Positions 1 to 9,289 are shown, counted from the stretch's first letter. The stretch: 64,000 nt of DNA from Xenophilus sp. E41 (GCF_003671765.1 NZ_QPIB01000009.1:62001-126000), one strand, 5' to 3'. Made by a program: numbers and translations. The notes: generated by a model from the sequence alone, not told the origin.

Positions 1-384
1 AACACCTCCTGCACCAGCGTGTTCACCCAGCGTGCCGGCCTGGCCGCGCTGGCGCACGAGGCCGAGATCACACCCCGCGTCGTGGCCCACCTCAAGACCT
101 GCCGCGACACGCTGCTGCCCCTGCTGGCCGCGGTGCCCGGCGTGGAGGTCGCGCCTGCACGCGGCGGCATGTACGCCTTCTTCCGTCTGGCGGGCTTTGC
201 CGACTCGCTCGAAGTGGCCAAGCGGCTGGTCGCAGAGGCAGGTCTGGGCCTTGCGCCGGGCAATGCCTTCGCGCCCGAGGCGCAGGGCTGGCTGCGCTGG
301 TGCTTCGCCTCGCGCGACCCGCAGCGGCTGGTGGCAGGGGTCGAGCGGCTCAGGGCCTGGCTGGCGGCGCAGCCGCAGGGCTGA
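1..384 (+). CDS. PLP-dependent aminotransferase, C-terminal fragment (cut by window edge)
   Basis: The reading frame is open from base 1 and ends at TGA 382-384, so about 127 C-terminal residues are visible and the start lies outside the window. The segment resembles the small domain of fold-type I (class I/II) aminotransferases: it has the RGGMYAFFRL strand and the late APGNAFAPEAQGWLRWCFA segment, whose arginine is placed like the substrate carboxylate-binding Arg of the family. The catalytic Lys would lie upstream and is not visible, so substrate cannot be inferred. The next gene on the same strand, soxR, starts 184 bp later and has its own regulatory site, so the two are probably not in one operon. 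Confidence 0.8.
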   Translation, partial: NTSCTSVFTQRAGLAALAHEAEITPRVVAHLKTCRDTLLPLLAAVPGVEVAPARGGMYAFFRLAGFADSLEVAKRLVAEAGLGLAPGNAFAPEAQGWLRWCFASRDPQRLVAGVERLRAWLAAQPQG

Positions 385-512
385 GCGCGGCGGCCGCCGG
401 CGGCGTCGGTGTCGAGGCGGGTGGCTGCCGGGAGGTGGGTGGGACGCCGGCTGGCGGGGCCAGCGGGCGGAGAAAACCGAGCGAGGGCAGGGGCATGGCA
501 CGCACCCTAATA

Positions 513-530
513 TCTCAACCAATGTTGAGG
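513..530 (-). promoter_or_regulatory. SoxR box overlapping a leftward promoter
   Basis: The 18-bp site is a CTCAA-N6-TTGAG dyad, matching the SoxR operator pattern known from E. coli soxS. On the minus strand it sits between TTGACC (-35, + coordinates 529-534) and TAGGGT (504-509) with a 19-bp spacer. That is the overlong spacer typical of MerR-family activated promoters and the same register as soxS. A weaker alternative -10 is TATTAG with a 16-bp spacer. The site lies 39 bp before the soxR ATG, so it probably also mediates autoregulation. No leftward gene is present. Confidence 0.75.
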
Positions 531-568
531 TCAAGCGGGCGTTCGCGCCCTGTCACCGAGGGGTTGCG

Positions 569-1039
569 ATGGACCGTCTGGCGGGCGAGATGAGCGTCGG
601 CGAACTGGCCGAGCGAAGCGGCGTGAATGTGTCCGCGCTGCATTTCTACGAGCGGCAGGGCCTCATCGCGAGCAGGCGTACCGCCGGCAACCAGCGCCGC
701 TACGGCCGCGAGATGCTGCGGCGCGTCGCCGTGATCCGCGTCGCGCAGCGGGTCGGGGTGCCGCTGGCCGACGTGGGCGAGGCGCTGGCCACGCTGCCCC
801 AGGGCCGCACGCCCACGCGCGAGGATTGGACGGCCATGTCGACGCGCTGGCGGGCGGAGCTGGACGAACGCATCGCCCAGCTCGAGCGGCTGCGCGATTC
901 GCTGTCGGACTGCATCGGCTGCGGCTGCCTGTCGCTGGACCGCTGCGTGCTGCGCAACCCGGCGGACGAAATGGCCGCGCTCGGCCCGGGGGCACACCGC
1001 CTGGGGCCATGCCAGCCGGGCCGGGGCGCCGGTATATAA
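569..1039 (+). CDS. soxR: Redox-sensitive MerR-family activator SoxR
   Basis: This is a 156-residue MerR-family regulator that senses redox-cycling compounds or superoxide through a [2Fe-2S] cluster. The N-terminal winged helix (residues 8-76) begins [21 protein letters not shown], and a dimerisation helix follows at about 90-112. The diagnostic SoxR cysteine motif C-X2-C-X-C-X5-C is complete at C115, C118, C120 and C126. The ATG at 569 is chosen because the protein then begins just before the conserved helix-turn-helix; the open frame further upstream is antisense-like low-complexity sequence. A SoxR box lies directly upstream. The TAA stop is part of the TATAAT box proposed for rpsO. Confidence 0.93.
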   Translation: MDRLAGEMSVGELAERSGVNVSALHFYERQGLIASRRTAGNQRRYGREMLRRVAVIRVAQRVGVPLADVGEALATLPQGRTPTREDWTAMSTRWRAELDERIAQLERLRDSLSDCIGCGCLSLDRCVLRNPADEMAALGPGAHRLGPCQPGRGAGI

Positions 1040-1040
1040 T
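1035..1040 (+). promoter_or_regulatory. Candidate -10 box of the rpsO promoter
   Basis: A perfect TATAAT lies here and includes the last two codons of soxR. It is about 90 bp before the rpsO ATG. No good -35 is present at 16-18 bp spacing (the region is GC-rich), so the promoter would rely on the -10 or an activator. Confidence 0.45.
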
Positions 1041-1130
1041 CCCAAGGCTTTGCATGCCGCAAGGCGCACGGCGCGTTCAGTTCCAGCGCGCGCCGCAAGT
1101 CAAACATCTTTGGAACGGGAAACTTTCAAC

Positions 1131-1397
1131 ATGATCGCAGCCGAAAAGAAGGCGGACATCGTCAAGGACAACGCACGCGCCGCCAACGACACGGGCAGCC
1201 CCGAAGTGCAAGTGGCCATCCTGACCGCCCGCATCAACGAACTCACCCCCCATTTCAAGACGCACGCCAAGGACCACCATGGTCGCCGCGGCCTGCTGCG
1301 CATGGTGAGCCGCCGTCGCAAGCTCCTGGACTACCTCAAGTCCAAGGATGCCGACCGCTACACCGCCCTGATCGCCAAGCTGGGTCTGCGCAAGTAA
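1131..1397 (+). CDS. rpsO: 30S ribosomal protein S15
   Basis: This 88-residue protein has the full S15 length and signature, including [17 protein letters not shown] and the [21 protein letters not shown] segment that contacts 16S rRNA. S15 binds the central domain of 16S rRNA and nucleates the platform of the small subunit. The ATG at 1131 is chosen because it gives the family start MIAAEKK; longer in-frame starts would add non-conserved residues. It is followed by a strong terminator-like hairpin and then by pnp, the classical rpsO-pnp arrangement. Confidence 0.97.
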   Translation: MIAAEKKADIVKDNARAANDTGSPEVQVAILTARINELTPHFKTHAKDHHGRRGLLRMVSRRRKLLDYLKSKDADRYTALIAKLGLRK

Positions 1398-1411
1398 GAC
1401 CTGCCTTTGCA

Positions 1412-1447
1412 AAAACGCCTGAGTTAGTCCGCTAGCTCAGGCGTTTT
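1412..1447 (+). terminator. Rho-independent terminator after rpsO
   Basis: A 12-bp perfect stem (AAAACGCCTGAG / CTCAGGCGTTTT) encloses a 12-nt loop that can itself pair TAG/CTA around TCCG. It ends in a T run and starts 14 bp after the rpsO stop. It would separate rpsO from pnp while allowing some readthrough. Confidence 0.85.
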
Positions 1448-1483
1448 CTACTTCGGAGACCGCAAAACAGAGCGAAGCTGTGT

Positions 1484-1520
1484 CATTCCAAGGGGGTCCG
1501 CTCCGGGCCCCGCTGGAATG
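1484..1520 (+). promoter_or_regulatory. Stem-loop in the pnp 5' leader
   Basis: CATTCCA (1484-1490) pairs with TGGAATG (1514-1520), and inside it GGGG pairs with CCCC, giving a long imperfect hairpin 70 nt before the pnp ATG. In E. coli the pnp leader forms a double-stranded structure processed by RNase III that lets PNPase repress its own mRNA. A similar role here is an inference from position and shape only. Confidence 0.5.
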
Positions 1521-1540
1521 GCATCGTGTTCTGGATTGCG

Positions 1541-1580
1541 CTCCAACGCCCGCGGGCCCTGTGTGGCCTGCTATCAATAA
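1541..1580 (-). repeat. Palindromic element copy 1 (pnp leader)
   Basis: This is a member of the dispersed element family also seen at 3961, 36074, 39163, 56430 and 60472. In + orientation it reads AACGCCCGC, a variable centre, then CCTGCTATCAATAAAGG. The GCTATCAA end lies next to the AAAGGAG ribosome binding site of pnp, so the repeat forms part of the translation start region. Confidence 0.55.
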
Positions 1581-1590
1581 AGGAGCAACC

Positions 1591-3924
1591 ATGAGCCTCT
1601 TCAACAAGATCACCAAGTCCTTCCAGTGGGGCGACAAGACCGTCGTCATGGAAACGGGCGAAATCGCCCGCCAGGCCACCGGCGCCGTGCTGGTAGACAT
1701 CGACGGCACCGTCGTGCTGGCCACGGTGGTCGCCTCCAAGTCCGCCAAGCCGGGCCAGGACTTCTTCCCGCTGACGGTCGACTACATCGAGAAGACCTAT
1801 GCCGCCGGCAAGATCCCGGGCAGCTTCTTCAAGCGCGAAGCCAAGCCCAGCGAACTGGAAACGCTCACCAGCCGCCTGATCGACCGCCCGATCCGCCCGC
1901 TGTTCCCCGAAGGCTTCCTGAACGAAGTGCACGTAGTGATCCACACCGTGTCGCTGAACCCCGAAGTCGACGCCGACATCGCCGCCATGATCGCCGTGAG
2001 CGCTGCGCTCTCGATCTCCGGCGTGCCGTTCAACGGCCCGATCGGCGCCGCGCGCGTGGGCTACATCAACGGCCAGTACGTGCTCAACCCGAGCCGCAGC
2101 GCCCGCGTCGATTCGCAGATGGACCTGGTCGTCGCCGGCACCGAAGCCGCCGTGCTGATGGTCGAATCCGAGGCGCTGCAACTGCCCGAGGACGTGATGC
2201 TGGGCGCCGTGGTCTTCGGCCACGAGCAGGGCAAGATCGCCATCAACGCCATCCACGAACTGACGCGTGACGCCGGCAAGCCCCTGTGGACCGAAACCGG
2301 CGTCTGGGCCCCCGAGGCCAAGGACGAGGCCTTCGAGGCCAAGATCAAGGGCCTGGCCGAAGAGAAGCTGCGCGCCGTCTACCAGATCCGCAGCAAGCAG
2401 GCCCGCACGCAGGCCCTGCGCGAAGCCAACGCCAGCGTGTTCGAGGCGCTGAAGGCCGAGGGCGTCGAGTACGACGCCGGCAAGGTCAGCGACCTGCTGT
2501 TCGCCATCGAAGCCAACATCGTGCGCAGCCAGATCCTCGAAGGCGAGCCGCGCATCGACGGCCGCGACACGCGCACCGTGCGCCCGATCGAGATCCGCAA
2601 CTCCGTGCTGCCCCGCACCCACGGCTCGGCGCTGTTCACGCGCGGCGAGACGCAGGCGCTGGTCGTGACCACGCTGGGCACCGAGCGCGACGCGCAGCGC
2701 ATCGACGCGCTGGCCGGCGAGTTCGAGGACCGCTTCCTGTTCCACTACAACATGCCTCCCTTCGCCACGGGCGAAGTCGGCCGCATGGGTTCGACCAAGC
2801 GCCGCGAAGTGGGCCACGGCCGCCTTGCCAAGCGTGCACTGGTCGCCTGCCTGCCGAGCAAGGAAGAGTTCCCGTACACCGTGCGTGTGGTGTCGGAGAT
2901 CACCGAGTCGAACGGCTCCTCGTCGATGGCTTCGGTCTGCGGCGGCTGCCTGTCGATGATGGACGCCGGCGTGCCGATGAAGGCCCACGTGGCCGGCATC
3001 GCCATGGGCCTGATCAAGGAAGGCAACAAGTTCGCCGTGCTGACCGACATCCTGGGTGACGAAGATCACCTGGGCGACATGGACTTCAAGGTGGCCGGCA
3101 CGACCAACGGCATCACCGCCCTGCAGATGGACATCAAGATCCAGGGCATCACCAAGGAGATCATGCAGGTCGCCCTGGCCCAGGCCAAGGAAGCGCGCAT
3201 GCACATCCTGGGCAAGATGCAGGAAGCGATGGGCGAGGCCAAGGCCGAGGTGTCGAGCTTCGCGCCGAAGCTGTACACGATGAAGATCAACCCCGAGAAG
3301 ATCCGCGACGTGATCGGCAAGGGCGGCGCGGTGATCCGCGCGCTGACGGAAGAAACCGGCACGCAGATCAACATCGACGAGGACGGCACCATCACCATCG
3401 CCTCGACCGACAGCGCCAAGGCCGACGAGGCCAAGCGCCGCATCGAGCAGATCACCGCGGAAGTCGAGATCGGCAAGGTCTACGAAGGCCCGGTCACCAA
3501 GATCCTGGACTTCGGCGCGCTGATCAACCTGCTGCCCGGCAAGGACGGCCTGCTGCACATCAGCCAGATCGCGCACGAGCGCGTGGAGAAGGTCACCGAC
3601 TACCTGTCGGAAGGCCAGATCGTGAAGGTCAAGGTGCTCGAGACCGACGACAAGGGCCGCGTCAAGCTGTCGATGAAGGCGCTCGCCGAGCGTCCGGCCG
3701 GCATGCCCGAATACGGCGACCGCCCGCCGCGCGAAGACCGCGGTGAAGGCCGTGGCGAGCGCCGCGAGCGTGGTGACCGCGGTGATCGTGGTGATCGCGG
3801 CGACCGCCCGCCGCGCGAGGAGCGCCGTCCGCGCGAAGAGCGCAACGAGCAGCCGCCGGTGGATGCGGCCCAGCAGCAGCAACAGCAGCGGGACGCCGGC
3901 CACGGCGACGCGCAGCAGGGTTGA
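1591..3924 (+). CDS. pnp: Polyribonucleotide nucleotidyltransferase (PNPase)
   Basis: This 777-residue enzyme performs 3'-to-5' phosphorolytic degradation of RNA as a trimer, often within a degradosome. The visible order is a first RNase PH domain (about 10-140), a helical domain, a second RNase PH domain (about 310-540), a KH domain with the GKGG loop at 576-579, and an S1 domain from about 628 to 697. After residue 705 comes an unusual low-complexity tail with repeated RGD and RPPREER units, ending in a run of six glutamines. ATG 1591 is preceded by AAAGGAG at good spacing. Open frame upstream of it is the transcribed leader, not protein. A hairpin follows the stop. Confidence 0.97.
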   Translation: MSLFNKITKSFQWGDKTVVMETGEIARQATGAVLVDIDGTVVLATVVASKSAKPGQDFFPLTVDYIEKTYAAGKIPGSFFKREAKPSELETLTSRLIDRPIRPLFPEGFLNEVHVVIHTVSLNPEVDADIAAMIAVSAALSISGVPFNGPIGAARVGYINGQYVLNPSRSARVDSQMDLVVAGTEAAVLMVESEALQLPEDVMLGAVVFGHEQGKIAINAIHELTRDAGKPLWTETGVWAPEAKDEAFEAKIKGLAEEKLRAVYQIRSKQARTQALREANASVFEALKAEGVEYDAGKVSDLLFAIEANIVRSQILEGEPRIDGRDTRTVRPIEIRNSVLPRTHGSALFTRGETQALVVTTLGTERDAQRIDALAGEFEDRFLFHYNMPPFATGEVGRMGSTKRREVGHGRLAKRALVACLPSKEEFPYTVRVVSEITESNGSSSMASVCGGCLSMMDAGVPMKAHVAGIAMGLIKEGNKFAVLTDILGDEDHLGDMDFKVAGTTNGITALQMDIKIQGITKEIMQVALAQAKEARMHILGKMQEAMGEAKAEVSSFAPKLYTMKINPEKIRDVIGKGGAVIRALTEETGTQINIDEDGTITIASTDSAKADEAKRRIEQITAEVEIGKVYEGPVTKILDFGALINLLPGKDGLLHISQIAHERVEKVTDYLSEGQIVKVKVLETDDKGRVKLSMKALAERPAGMPEYGDRPPREDRGEGRGERRERGDRGDRGDRGDRPPREERRPREERNEQPPVDAAQQQQQQRDAGHGDAQQG

Positions 3925-3931
3925 GCCGCAG

Positions 3932-3965
3932 CCCCGCGCGACACGCGGGGATTGCTCTCTTTTTC
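3932..3965 (+). terminator. Terminator-like hairpin after pnp
   Basis: CCCCGCG (3932-3938) and CGCGGGG (3944-3950) form a 7-bp stem with a 5-nt loop. A pyrimidine-rich tract ending in five T follows. The T run is 10 nt away, so this is a plausible but imperfect intrinsic terminator. Confidence 0.55.
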
Positions 3966-4008
3966 ATAGCGCCATGCGCCTGTCCAACGGGCGCTGCAGC
4001 CCGAAAAG
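3961..4008 (+). repeat. Palindromic element copy 2 (before quinone oxidoreductase)
   Basis: The sequence runs CATAGC, GCGCC, a short centre, then CGGGCGCTGCAGCCCGAAAA. It matches the right half of the copies at 36074 and 60472. It ends 3 bp before the ATG at 4012, so the gene has no normal Shine-Dalgarno outside the element. Confidence 0.5.
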
Positions 4009-4011
4009 ACC

Positions 4012-4998
4012 ATGAAAGCCATCGAGATCACGTCCTACGGCGCCCCCGAGGTGCTGCGCCTGGGCGAGCGGCCCGATCCCGTCGCGGGTGCCGGCGAAGC
4101 GCTCATCCGCGTGGGCGCCAGCGGCGTCAACCGGCCCGACGTCCTGCAGCGCACCGGCAATTACCCGGTGCCGCCGGGCGCGTCGGACCTGCCTGGCCTC
4201 GAAGTCGCCGGGGAGATCGTGGCCGGTGATGCGCAGGCGCTCGCCGCCGCCGGGCTCGCCGTCGGCGACCGGGTGTGCGCGCTGGTGGCTGGCGGGGGCT
4301 ACGCCCAGCTGTGCGTGGCGCCGGTGGCCCAGTGCCTGCCCGTGCCCGCGGGCTGGAGCGACATCGAGGCCGCGTCGCTGCCCGAGACCTTCTTCACCGT
4401 CTGGAGCAATGTCTTCCAGCGCGGACGCCTGCAGCGCGGCGAAACGCTGCTGGTACAGGGCGGCACGAGCGGCATCGGCGTGACGGCGATCCAGTTGGCC
4501 AAGGCCATGGGCGCGACGGTGATCGCCACCGCCGGCAGCGACGCCAAGTGCGAGGCCTGCCTGGCACTCGGCGCCGACCATGCCATCAACTACCGCAGCA
4601 GCGACTTCGCTGCCGAAGCGAAGCGCCTGACCGATGGCCGCGGCGTCGATGTCGTCCTGGACATGGTGGCGGGCGACTACGTCGCGCGCGAAATCGACTG
4701 TCTGGCCGAGGACGGCCGCCTGGTCATCATCGCCGTGCAGGGTGGCGTCAAGAGCGAATTCAATGCCGGGCAGGTGCTGCGCCGCCGGCTGACCATCACC
4801 GGCTCGACCCTGCGTCCGCGGCCGGTCGCGTTCAAGGGCGCGATCGCCCAGGCCCTGCGCGAGCAGGTCTGGCCGCTGCTGTCGGCCGGCCAGGTGAAGC
4901 CGGTGATCCACAGCACCTTCGCCGCGGCCGATGCGGCCAAGGCCCATGCCTTGATGGAGTCCAACCAGCACGTCGGCAAGATCGTGCTGACCTGGTGA
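4012..4998 (+). CDS. NAD(P)H-quinone oxidoreductase, zinc-free MDR family (PIG3-like)
   Basis: This 328-residue medium-chain reductase lacks the zinc-ligand cysteines of alcohol dehydrogenases. It has a GroES-like N-terminal half ([19 protein letters not shown]) and a Rossmann half with the nucleotide-binding loop VQGGTSGIG near residue 148, followed by the [22 protein letters not shown] segment typical of the TP53I3/PIG3 group. Members reduce quinones with NADPH. It is immediately followed by tpiA, 8 bp after the stop, suggesting co-transcription. The start is fixed by MKAIEIT, the normal N-terminus. Confidence 0.9.
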   Translation: MKAIEITSYGAPEVLRLGERPDPVAGAGEALIRVGASGVNRPDVLQRTGNYPVPPGASDLPGLEVAGEIVAGDAQALAAAGLAVGDRVCALVAGGGYAQLCVAPVAQCLPVPAGWSDIEAASLPETFFTVWSNVFQRGRLQRGETLLVQGGTSGIGVTAIQLAKAMGATVIATAGSDAKCEACLALGADHAINYRSSDFAAEAKRLTDGRGVDVVLDMVAGDYVAREIDCLAEDGRLVIIAVQGGVKSEFNAGQVLRRRLTITGSTLRPRPVAFKGAIAQALREQVWPLLSAGQVKPVIHSTFAAADAAKAHALMESNQHVGKIVLTW

Positions 4999-5006
4999 AT
5001 CCCGAC

Positions 5007-5762
5007 ATGTCCCATCCGAAGAAGAAACTGATCGCCGGCAACTGGAAGATGAACGGCGGCCTCGCGGCCAACGCCGCGTTGGTCGGTGCGCTGCGCGAAG
5101 GCGTCGACGCGCCGGCATGCGATGTGGCCGTGTGCGTGCCCGCGCCCTACCTGGCGCAGGTGCAGGGCCTGGTCGATGGCTCGCCCATCGCGCTGGGTGC
5201 GCAGGATGTGTCGGCCCATGCGCAGGGCGCCTACACCGGCGAGCAGTCGGCCGCCATGCTCAAGGACTTCGGCGTCCGCTATGCCATCGTCGGCCACTCG
5301 GAGCGTCGTCAGTACCACGGCGAGAGCGACGAGACCGTCGCCGCGAAGGCGGCGGCTGCGCTGGCGGCGGGCATCACGCCCATCGTGTGCGTGGGCGAGA
5401 CGCTGGCCGAGCGCGAGGCGGGCCACACGGAAGAAGTGGTGCGACGCCAGCTGGCTGCGGTGATCCACACCAACGGCCATTGCATCAGCGAGATCGTCGT
5501 CGCCTACGAGCCCGTGTGGGCGATCGGCACCGGCAAGACGGCCACGCCCGAGCAGGCGCAGGCGGTGCACGCGGTGCTGCGCGCGCAACTGCACCATGCG
5601 GCCGGCGATCTGGCGGGGCGCATCCGCATCCTCTACGGCGGCAGCATGAACGCGGCCAACGCCGCGTCGCTGCTGGCCCAGGCCGACATCGATGGCGGCC
5701 TCATCGGCGGCGCTTCGCTGAAGGCCCCCGACTTTCTGCAGATCATTGCGGCGGCGCGCTGA
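5007..5762 (+). CDS. tpiA: Triosephosphate isomerase
   Basis: This 251-residue TIM-barrel enzyme interconverts glyceraldehyde-3-phosphate and dihydroxyacetone phosphate in glycolysis and gluconeogenesis. The active-site residues are visible: K14 in NWKMN, H97 in VGHSERR and E168 in [12 protein letters not shown]. The phosphate-binding [11 protein letters not shown] loop lies near the end. ATG 5007 gives the standard [16 protein letters not shown] start; an in-frame GTG 12 bp upstream would overlap the previous stop and is less likely. Confidence 0.97.
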   Translation: MSHPKKKLIAGNWKMNGGLAANAALVGALREGVDAPACDVAVCVPAPYLAQVQGLVDGSPIALGAQDVSAHAQGAYTGEQSAAMLKDFGVRYAIVGHSERRQYHGESDETVAAKAAAALAAGITPIVCVGETLAEREAGHTEEVVRRQLAAVIHTNGHCISEIVVAYEPVWAIGTGKTATPEQAQAVHAVLRAQLHHAAGDLAGRIRILYGGSMNAANAASLLAQADIDGGLIGGASLKAPDFLQIIAAAR

Positions 5763-5803
5763 ATGCGGCGCGATTCGCCCGAGCGAACAAGGAGTATTGA
5801 CGA

Positions 5804-6220
5804 ATGAACGTGATGTTGAACATTCTGGTGGGCGTGCAGATGCTCGCGGCGATCGCGATGGTCGGGCTCATCCTGCTTCAGCATGGCAAGGGCGCGGACA
5901 TGGGCGCCGCCTTCGGCAGCGGCAGTGCAGGCAGTCTGTTCGGCGCCAGCGGCAGCGCGAACTTCCTGTCGCGCACCACGGCGGTGCTGGCTGCGGTGTT
6001 CTTCGCCTGCACCCTGTTGCTGGCTTACTTCAGCCATGCCCGCCCCACCAGCGGCGGCAGCCTGCTGGATCGCGCGCCCGTGAGTGCTCCGGCACCCGCG
6101 CCCGCCGCTCCTGCGCCGGATTCGGCATCGCAGATTCCCTCTGGCGGCGCGGCAACGGGCACGCCTGCCGCACCGGCGTCCAGCCCTGCGCAGAACCCGG
6201 CACAAATCCCGTCGAAGTGA
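5804..6220 (+). CDS. secG: Preprotein translocase subunit SecG
   Basis: This 138-residue SecG is the small membrane partner of SecYE. Two transmembrane helices are evident (about 4-24 and 56-76), separated by the conserved loop LLQHGKGADMGAAFGSGSAGSLFGASG. The C-terminal 60 residues form a Pro/Ala/Ser-rich extension that is not needed for the core fold and is common in Burkholderiales. AGGAG lies upstream of the ATG. The order tpiA-secG-tRNA-Leu-nuoA is typical of many proteobacteria. Confidence 0.95.
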   Translation: MNVMLNILVGVQMLAAIAMVGLILLQHGKGADMGAAFGSGSAGSLFGASGSANFLSRTTAVLAAVFFACTLLLAYFSHARPTSGGSLLDRAPVSAPAPAPAAPAPDSASQIPSGGAATGTPAAPASSPAQNPAQIPSK

Positions 6221-6356
6221 TTCGCCTGCACGGCTCACTTTCTATAGTGCGCCGCAGCATGCAACAGTGTTTTTCGGGGTAAACTCTAAAGCTGTCCGGA
6301 AAGCCAAACCGCCTTTCCAGCAAAGGCTCCTCATGCCATCCGGGCAGCTTCAAACC

Positions 6357-6441
6357 GCGGTCGTGGTGAAATTGGTAGACACGCTATCTTGAGGGGGTAG
6401 TGGCGAAAGCTGTGCGAGTTCGAGTCTCGCCGACCGCACCA
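6357..6441 (+). tRNA. tRNA-Leu, anticodon GAG, CCA encoded
   Basis: The 85-nt sequence folds as a class II tRNA. The acceptor stem is GCGGTCG / CGACCGC followed by encoded ACCA, the anticodon stem is CTATC / GGTAG around a TTGAGGG loop (anticodon GAG at 6391-6393), there is a short variable arm, and the T arm has GTTCGAGTC. It reads CUC and CUU leucine codons. A possible upstream -10, TATAGT, lies at 6243-6248. The gene may also be cut from a secG-nuo readthrough transcript. Confidence 0.96.
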
Positions 6442-6514
6442 GATTGCACCCGTAGAAGACTTCTCCACGAAGGCCTTTCTGCGGTACGCAGACGGTGAAA
6501 GAAGAACGCCCCCG

Positions 6515-6874
6515 ATGAACCTCGATTCCTACCTTCCCGTCCTGCTCTTCATTCTGGTCGGTATCGCTGTAGGCATCGCGCCTCAGGTCCTCGGTTACGT
6601 GCTCGGGCCCAACCGACCCGACGCAGCGAAGAATTCTCCCTACGAGTGCGGCTTCGAGGCTTTCGAGAATGCCCGCATGCAATTCGATGTCCGCTACTAC
6701 CTGGTGGCCATCCTCTTCATTCTTTTCGATCTCGAAATCGCGTTCCTCTTTCCCTGGGCCGTGGCGCTCAAGGACGTGGGCCCGCTCGGCTTCTGGGCCG
6801 CGGTGGTGTTCCTCGCGATCCTCGTCGTGGGCTTCGCCTACGAGTGGAAGAAGGGTGCCCTTGACTGGGAATGA
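6515..6874 (+). CDS. nuoA: NADH-quinone oxidoreductase subunit A
   Basis: This 119-residue membrane subunit of complex I begins [17 protein letters not shown], with three transmembrane helices and the conserved loop [23 protein letters not shown] between helices 1 and 2. That loop lies near the quinone-access region. It is the first gene of the complete nuoA-N operon and starts 73 bp after the tRNA-Leu. No separate strong promoter is evident in that gap. Confidence 0.97.
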   Translation: MNLDSYLPVLLFILVGIAVGIAPQVLGYVLGPNRPDAAKNSPYECGFEAFENARMQFDVRYYLVAILFILFDLEIAFLFPWAVALKDVGPLGFWAAVVFLAILVVGFAYEWKKGALDWE

Positions 6875-6900
6875 GCTGAACGCGGCAGGAGTGTGTGGCC

Positions 6901-7383
6901 ATGGCCATTGAAGGTGTTTTCAAGGAAGGTTTCATCACCACGTCGTACGACTCGGTGGTGAACTGGGCCAAGACCGGCTCGCTGTGGCCGATGACCTTCG
7001 GCCTGGCCTGTTGTGCGGTCGAGATGATGCATGCGGCCGCAGCGCGCTACGACATCGGCCGCTTCGGTGCCGAAGTGTTCCGCGCCAGCCCCCGTCAGTC
7101 CGACCTGATGATCGTGGCCGGCACGCTGTGCAACAAGATGGCGCCGGCGCTGCGCAAGGTCTACGACCAGATGGCCGAGCCGCGCTGGGTGCTGTCGATG
7201 GGCTCGTGTGCGAATGGCGGCGGCTACTACCACTACAGCTACTCGGTGGTGCGCGGCTGCGACCGGATCGTGCCGGTCGACGTCTACGTGCCCGGCTGCC
7301 CGCCGACGGCCGAAGCGCTGATCTACGGGATCATCCAGTTGCAGCAGAAGGTGCGTCGCACCAACAGCATCGCCCGTGCCTGA
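6901..7383 (+). CDS. nuoB: NADH-quinone oxidoreductase subunit B
   Basis: This 160-residue peripheral-arm subunit carries cluster N2, the last [4Fe-4S] cluster before quinone. The ligands are visible: the tandem C37-C38 in [12 protein letters not shown]103 in GSCANGG and C133 in [10 protein letters not shown] 6901 is preferred over the in-frame GTG 6895 because AGGAG (6887-6891) is 9 nt from the ATG but only 3 nt from the GTG. Confidence 0.97.
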   Translation: MAIEGVFKEGFITTSYDSVVNWAKTGSLWPMTFGLACCAVEMMHAAAARYDIGRFGAEVFRASPRQSDLMIVAGTLCNKMAPALRKVYDQMAEPRWVLSMGSCANGGGYYHYSYSVVRGCDRIVPVDVYVPGCPPTAEALIYGIIQLQQKVRRTNSIARA

Positions 7384-7399
7384 TCGGAGCCACGCCCCC

Positions 7400-8008
7400 A
7401 TGACGTCGTTTGCTGTCGATCCGCAGGTCCTCAAGGACACGATCTCCCTGGCGCTGGGCGACAAGCTCAAGCGCATCTCCGTCGCGCTGGGCGAAGTCAC
7501 CGCCGTGGTCGATGCCGCCCACTACCTCGAAGCGATGCAGATCCTGCGCGATGCGCCGGGCTGCCAGTTCGAGCAGCTCATCGACATCTGCGGTGTCGAC
7601 TACTCCTCGTACCGCGACGAGTATTGGGAAGGGCTGCGCTACTGCGCGGTGTCGCACCTGCTGTCGGTCTCGCTCAACCAGCGTGTGCGCGTGAAGGTGT
7701 TCTGCCCCGACGACGACTTCCCCGTCGTGCCGTCGGTCACCGCCCTGTGGAACTCGGCCAACTGGTTCGAGCGCGAGGCCTTCGACCTTTTCGGCATCGT
7801 CTTCGACGGCCACCCCGACCTGCGCCGCATCCTCACCGACTACGGCTTCATCGGGCATCCGTTCCGCAAGGACTTCCCGCTCTCGGGCCATGTGGAAATG
7901 CGCTACGACGCACAGCTGCAGCGCGTGGTCTACCAGCCGGTGACGATCGAACCCCGCGAGATCACGCCGCGCGTGATCCGCGAAGACAACTATGGAGGCC
8001 TGCACTGA
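7400..8008 (+). CDS. nuoC: NADH-quinone oxidoreductase subunit C
   Basis: This 202-residue peripheral subunit packs between NuoB and NuoD. It contains the 30-kDa-subunit signature around [20 protein letters not shown] and the [20 protein letters not shown] motif. ATG 7400 is chosen; an in-frame GTG 24 bp upstream would overlap nuoB. nuoC and nuoD are separate genes here, unlike the NuoCD fusion of enterobacteria. Confidence 0.96.
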   Translation: MTSFAVDPQVLKDTISLALGDKLKRISVALGEVTAVVDAAHYLEAMQILRDAPGCQFEQLIDICGVDYSSYRDEYWEGLRYCAVSHLLSVSLNQRVRVKVFCPDDDFPVVPSVTALWNSANWFEREAFDLFGIVFDGHPDLRRILTDYGFIGHPFRKDFPLSGHVEMRYDAQLQRVVYQPVTIEPREITPRVIREDNYGGLH

Positions 8009-8035
8009 GGGCGCGTCGCGCCCCGGTGATCGAAC

Positions 8036-9289
8036 ATGGCTGAAATCAAGAACTACACGCTGAACTTCGGTCCGCAGCACCCTGCGGCCCACGGTGTGCT
8101 GCGCCTCGTGCTCGAGCTCGACGGCGAGGTCGTCCAGCGCGCCGACCCGCACATCGGCCTGCTGCACCGGGCCACCGAGAAGCTGGCCGAGCACAAGACC
8201 TACATCCAGTCGCTGCCGTACATGGACCGTCTCGACTACGTGTCGATGATGTGCAACGAGCATGCGTACTGCCTGGCCATCGAGAAGCTGCTCGGCCTCG
8301 AAGTGCCGATCCGCGCGCAGTACATCCGCGTCATGTTCGCGGAGATCACGCGCCTGCTGAACCACCTCATGTGGCTCGGCTCGCACGGCAACGACTGCGG
8401 CAGCTCGACCATCCTGATCTACGCCTTCCGCGAGCGCGAAGACCTGTTCGACGTGTACGAAGCGGTGTCCGGTGCGCGCATGCACGCGGCCTACTTCCGT
8501 CCGGGCGGCGTGTACCGCGACCTGCCGGACAGCATGCCGCAGTACAAGGTCAGCAAGATCAAGAACGCGAAGGCGCTCGAGCGCATGAACGAGGACCGGC
8601 AGGGCTCGGTGCTCGACTTCCTCGAGGGCTTCACCAAGCGCTTCCAGACCTACCTGGGCGAATACCACACGCTGCTGACCGACAACCGCATCTGGAAGCA
8701 GCGCACGGTGGGCATCGGCGTGATGTCGCCCGAGCGCGCGCTGAACCTGGGCCTCACGGGCCCGATGCTGCGCGGCTCCGGCATCGCCTGGGACCTGCGC
8801 AAGAAGCAGCCGTACGACGTGTACGACCGCATGGACTTCGACATCCCCGTGGGCAAGACCGGCGACTGCTACGACCGCTACCTTGTCCGCATGGAGGAGA
8901 TGAACCAGTCCAACCGGATCATCGCCCAGTGCGTGCAGTGGCTGAAGGCCAACCCCGGCCCGGTCATCACCGACAACCACAAGGTGGCGCCGCCTGCGCG
9001 GGAGTCGATGAAGGCCAACATGGAAGAGCTGATCCACCACTTCAAGCTCTTCACCGAAGGCTTCCGCGTGCCCGAAGGCGAGGCCTACGCCGCCGTCGAG
9101 CACCCGAAGGGCGAGTTCGGCATCTACATGGTGAGCGACGGCGCCAACAAGCCGTACCGCCTCAAGATCCGCGCGCCGGGCTTTGCGCATCTGGCCGCCC
9201 TCGACGAGATGGCGCGCGGCCACATGATTGCCGACGCGGTGGCCGTGATCGGCACCCTGGACATCGTGTTCGGAGAGATCGACCGATGA
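8036..9289 (+). CDS. nuoD: NADH-quinone oxidoreductase subunit D
   Basis: This 417-residue 49-kDa-type subunit forms, with NuoB, the quinone-binding pocket. The N-terminal motif [22 protein letters not shown] contains the conserved His residues near the quinone headgroup, and [15 protein letters not shown] is also present. The C-terminus ends in the invariant DIVFGEIDR. The stop overlaps the nuoE start by 4 bp, indicating translational coupling. Confidence 0.97.
   Translation: MAEIKNYTLNFGPQHPAAHGVLRLVLELDGEVVQRADPHIGLLHRATEKLAEHKTYIQSLPYMDRLDYVSMMCNEHAYCLAIEKLLGLEVPIRAQYIRVMFAEITRLLNHLMWLGSHGNDCGSSTILIYAFREREDLFDVYEAVSGARMHAAYFRPGGVYRDLPDSMPQYKVSKIKNAKALERMNEDRQGSVLDFLEGFTKRFQTYLGEYHTLLTDNRIWKQRTVGIGVMSPERALNLGLTGPMLRGSGIAWDLRKKQPYDVYDRMDFDIPVGKTGDCYDRYLVRMEEMNQSNRIIAQCVQWLKANPGPVITDNHKVAPPARESMKANMEELIHHFKLFTEGFRVPEGEAYAAVEHPKGEFGIYMVSDGANKPYRLKIRAPGFAHLAALDEMARGHMIADAVAVIGTLDIVFGEIDR

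Noticed and set aside
494-496. A leaderless small ORF read leftward from the SoxR-type promoter
   Set aside because: A minus-strand ATG lies at the predicted start, but the 49-codon product is Pro/Ala-rich low complexity and runs antisense into the aminotransferase gene.
1483-3903. An 806-codon open frame opposite pnp
   Set aside because: pnp on the + strand is unmistakable. The antisense product is low-complexity and has no recognisable domain.
6895-6900. GTG start for nuoB
   Set aside because: The Shine-Dalgarno is only 3 nt away from the GTG but 9 nt from the ATG at 6901, which also gives the usual N-terminus.
7331-9223. A 630-codon open frame opposite nuoC and nuoD
   Set aside because: It is the antisense of two conserved complex I genes with biased composition, so it is a shadow.
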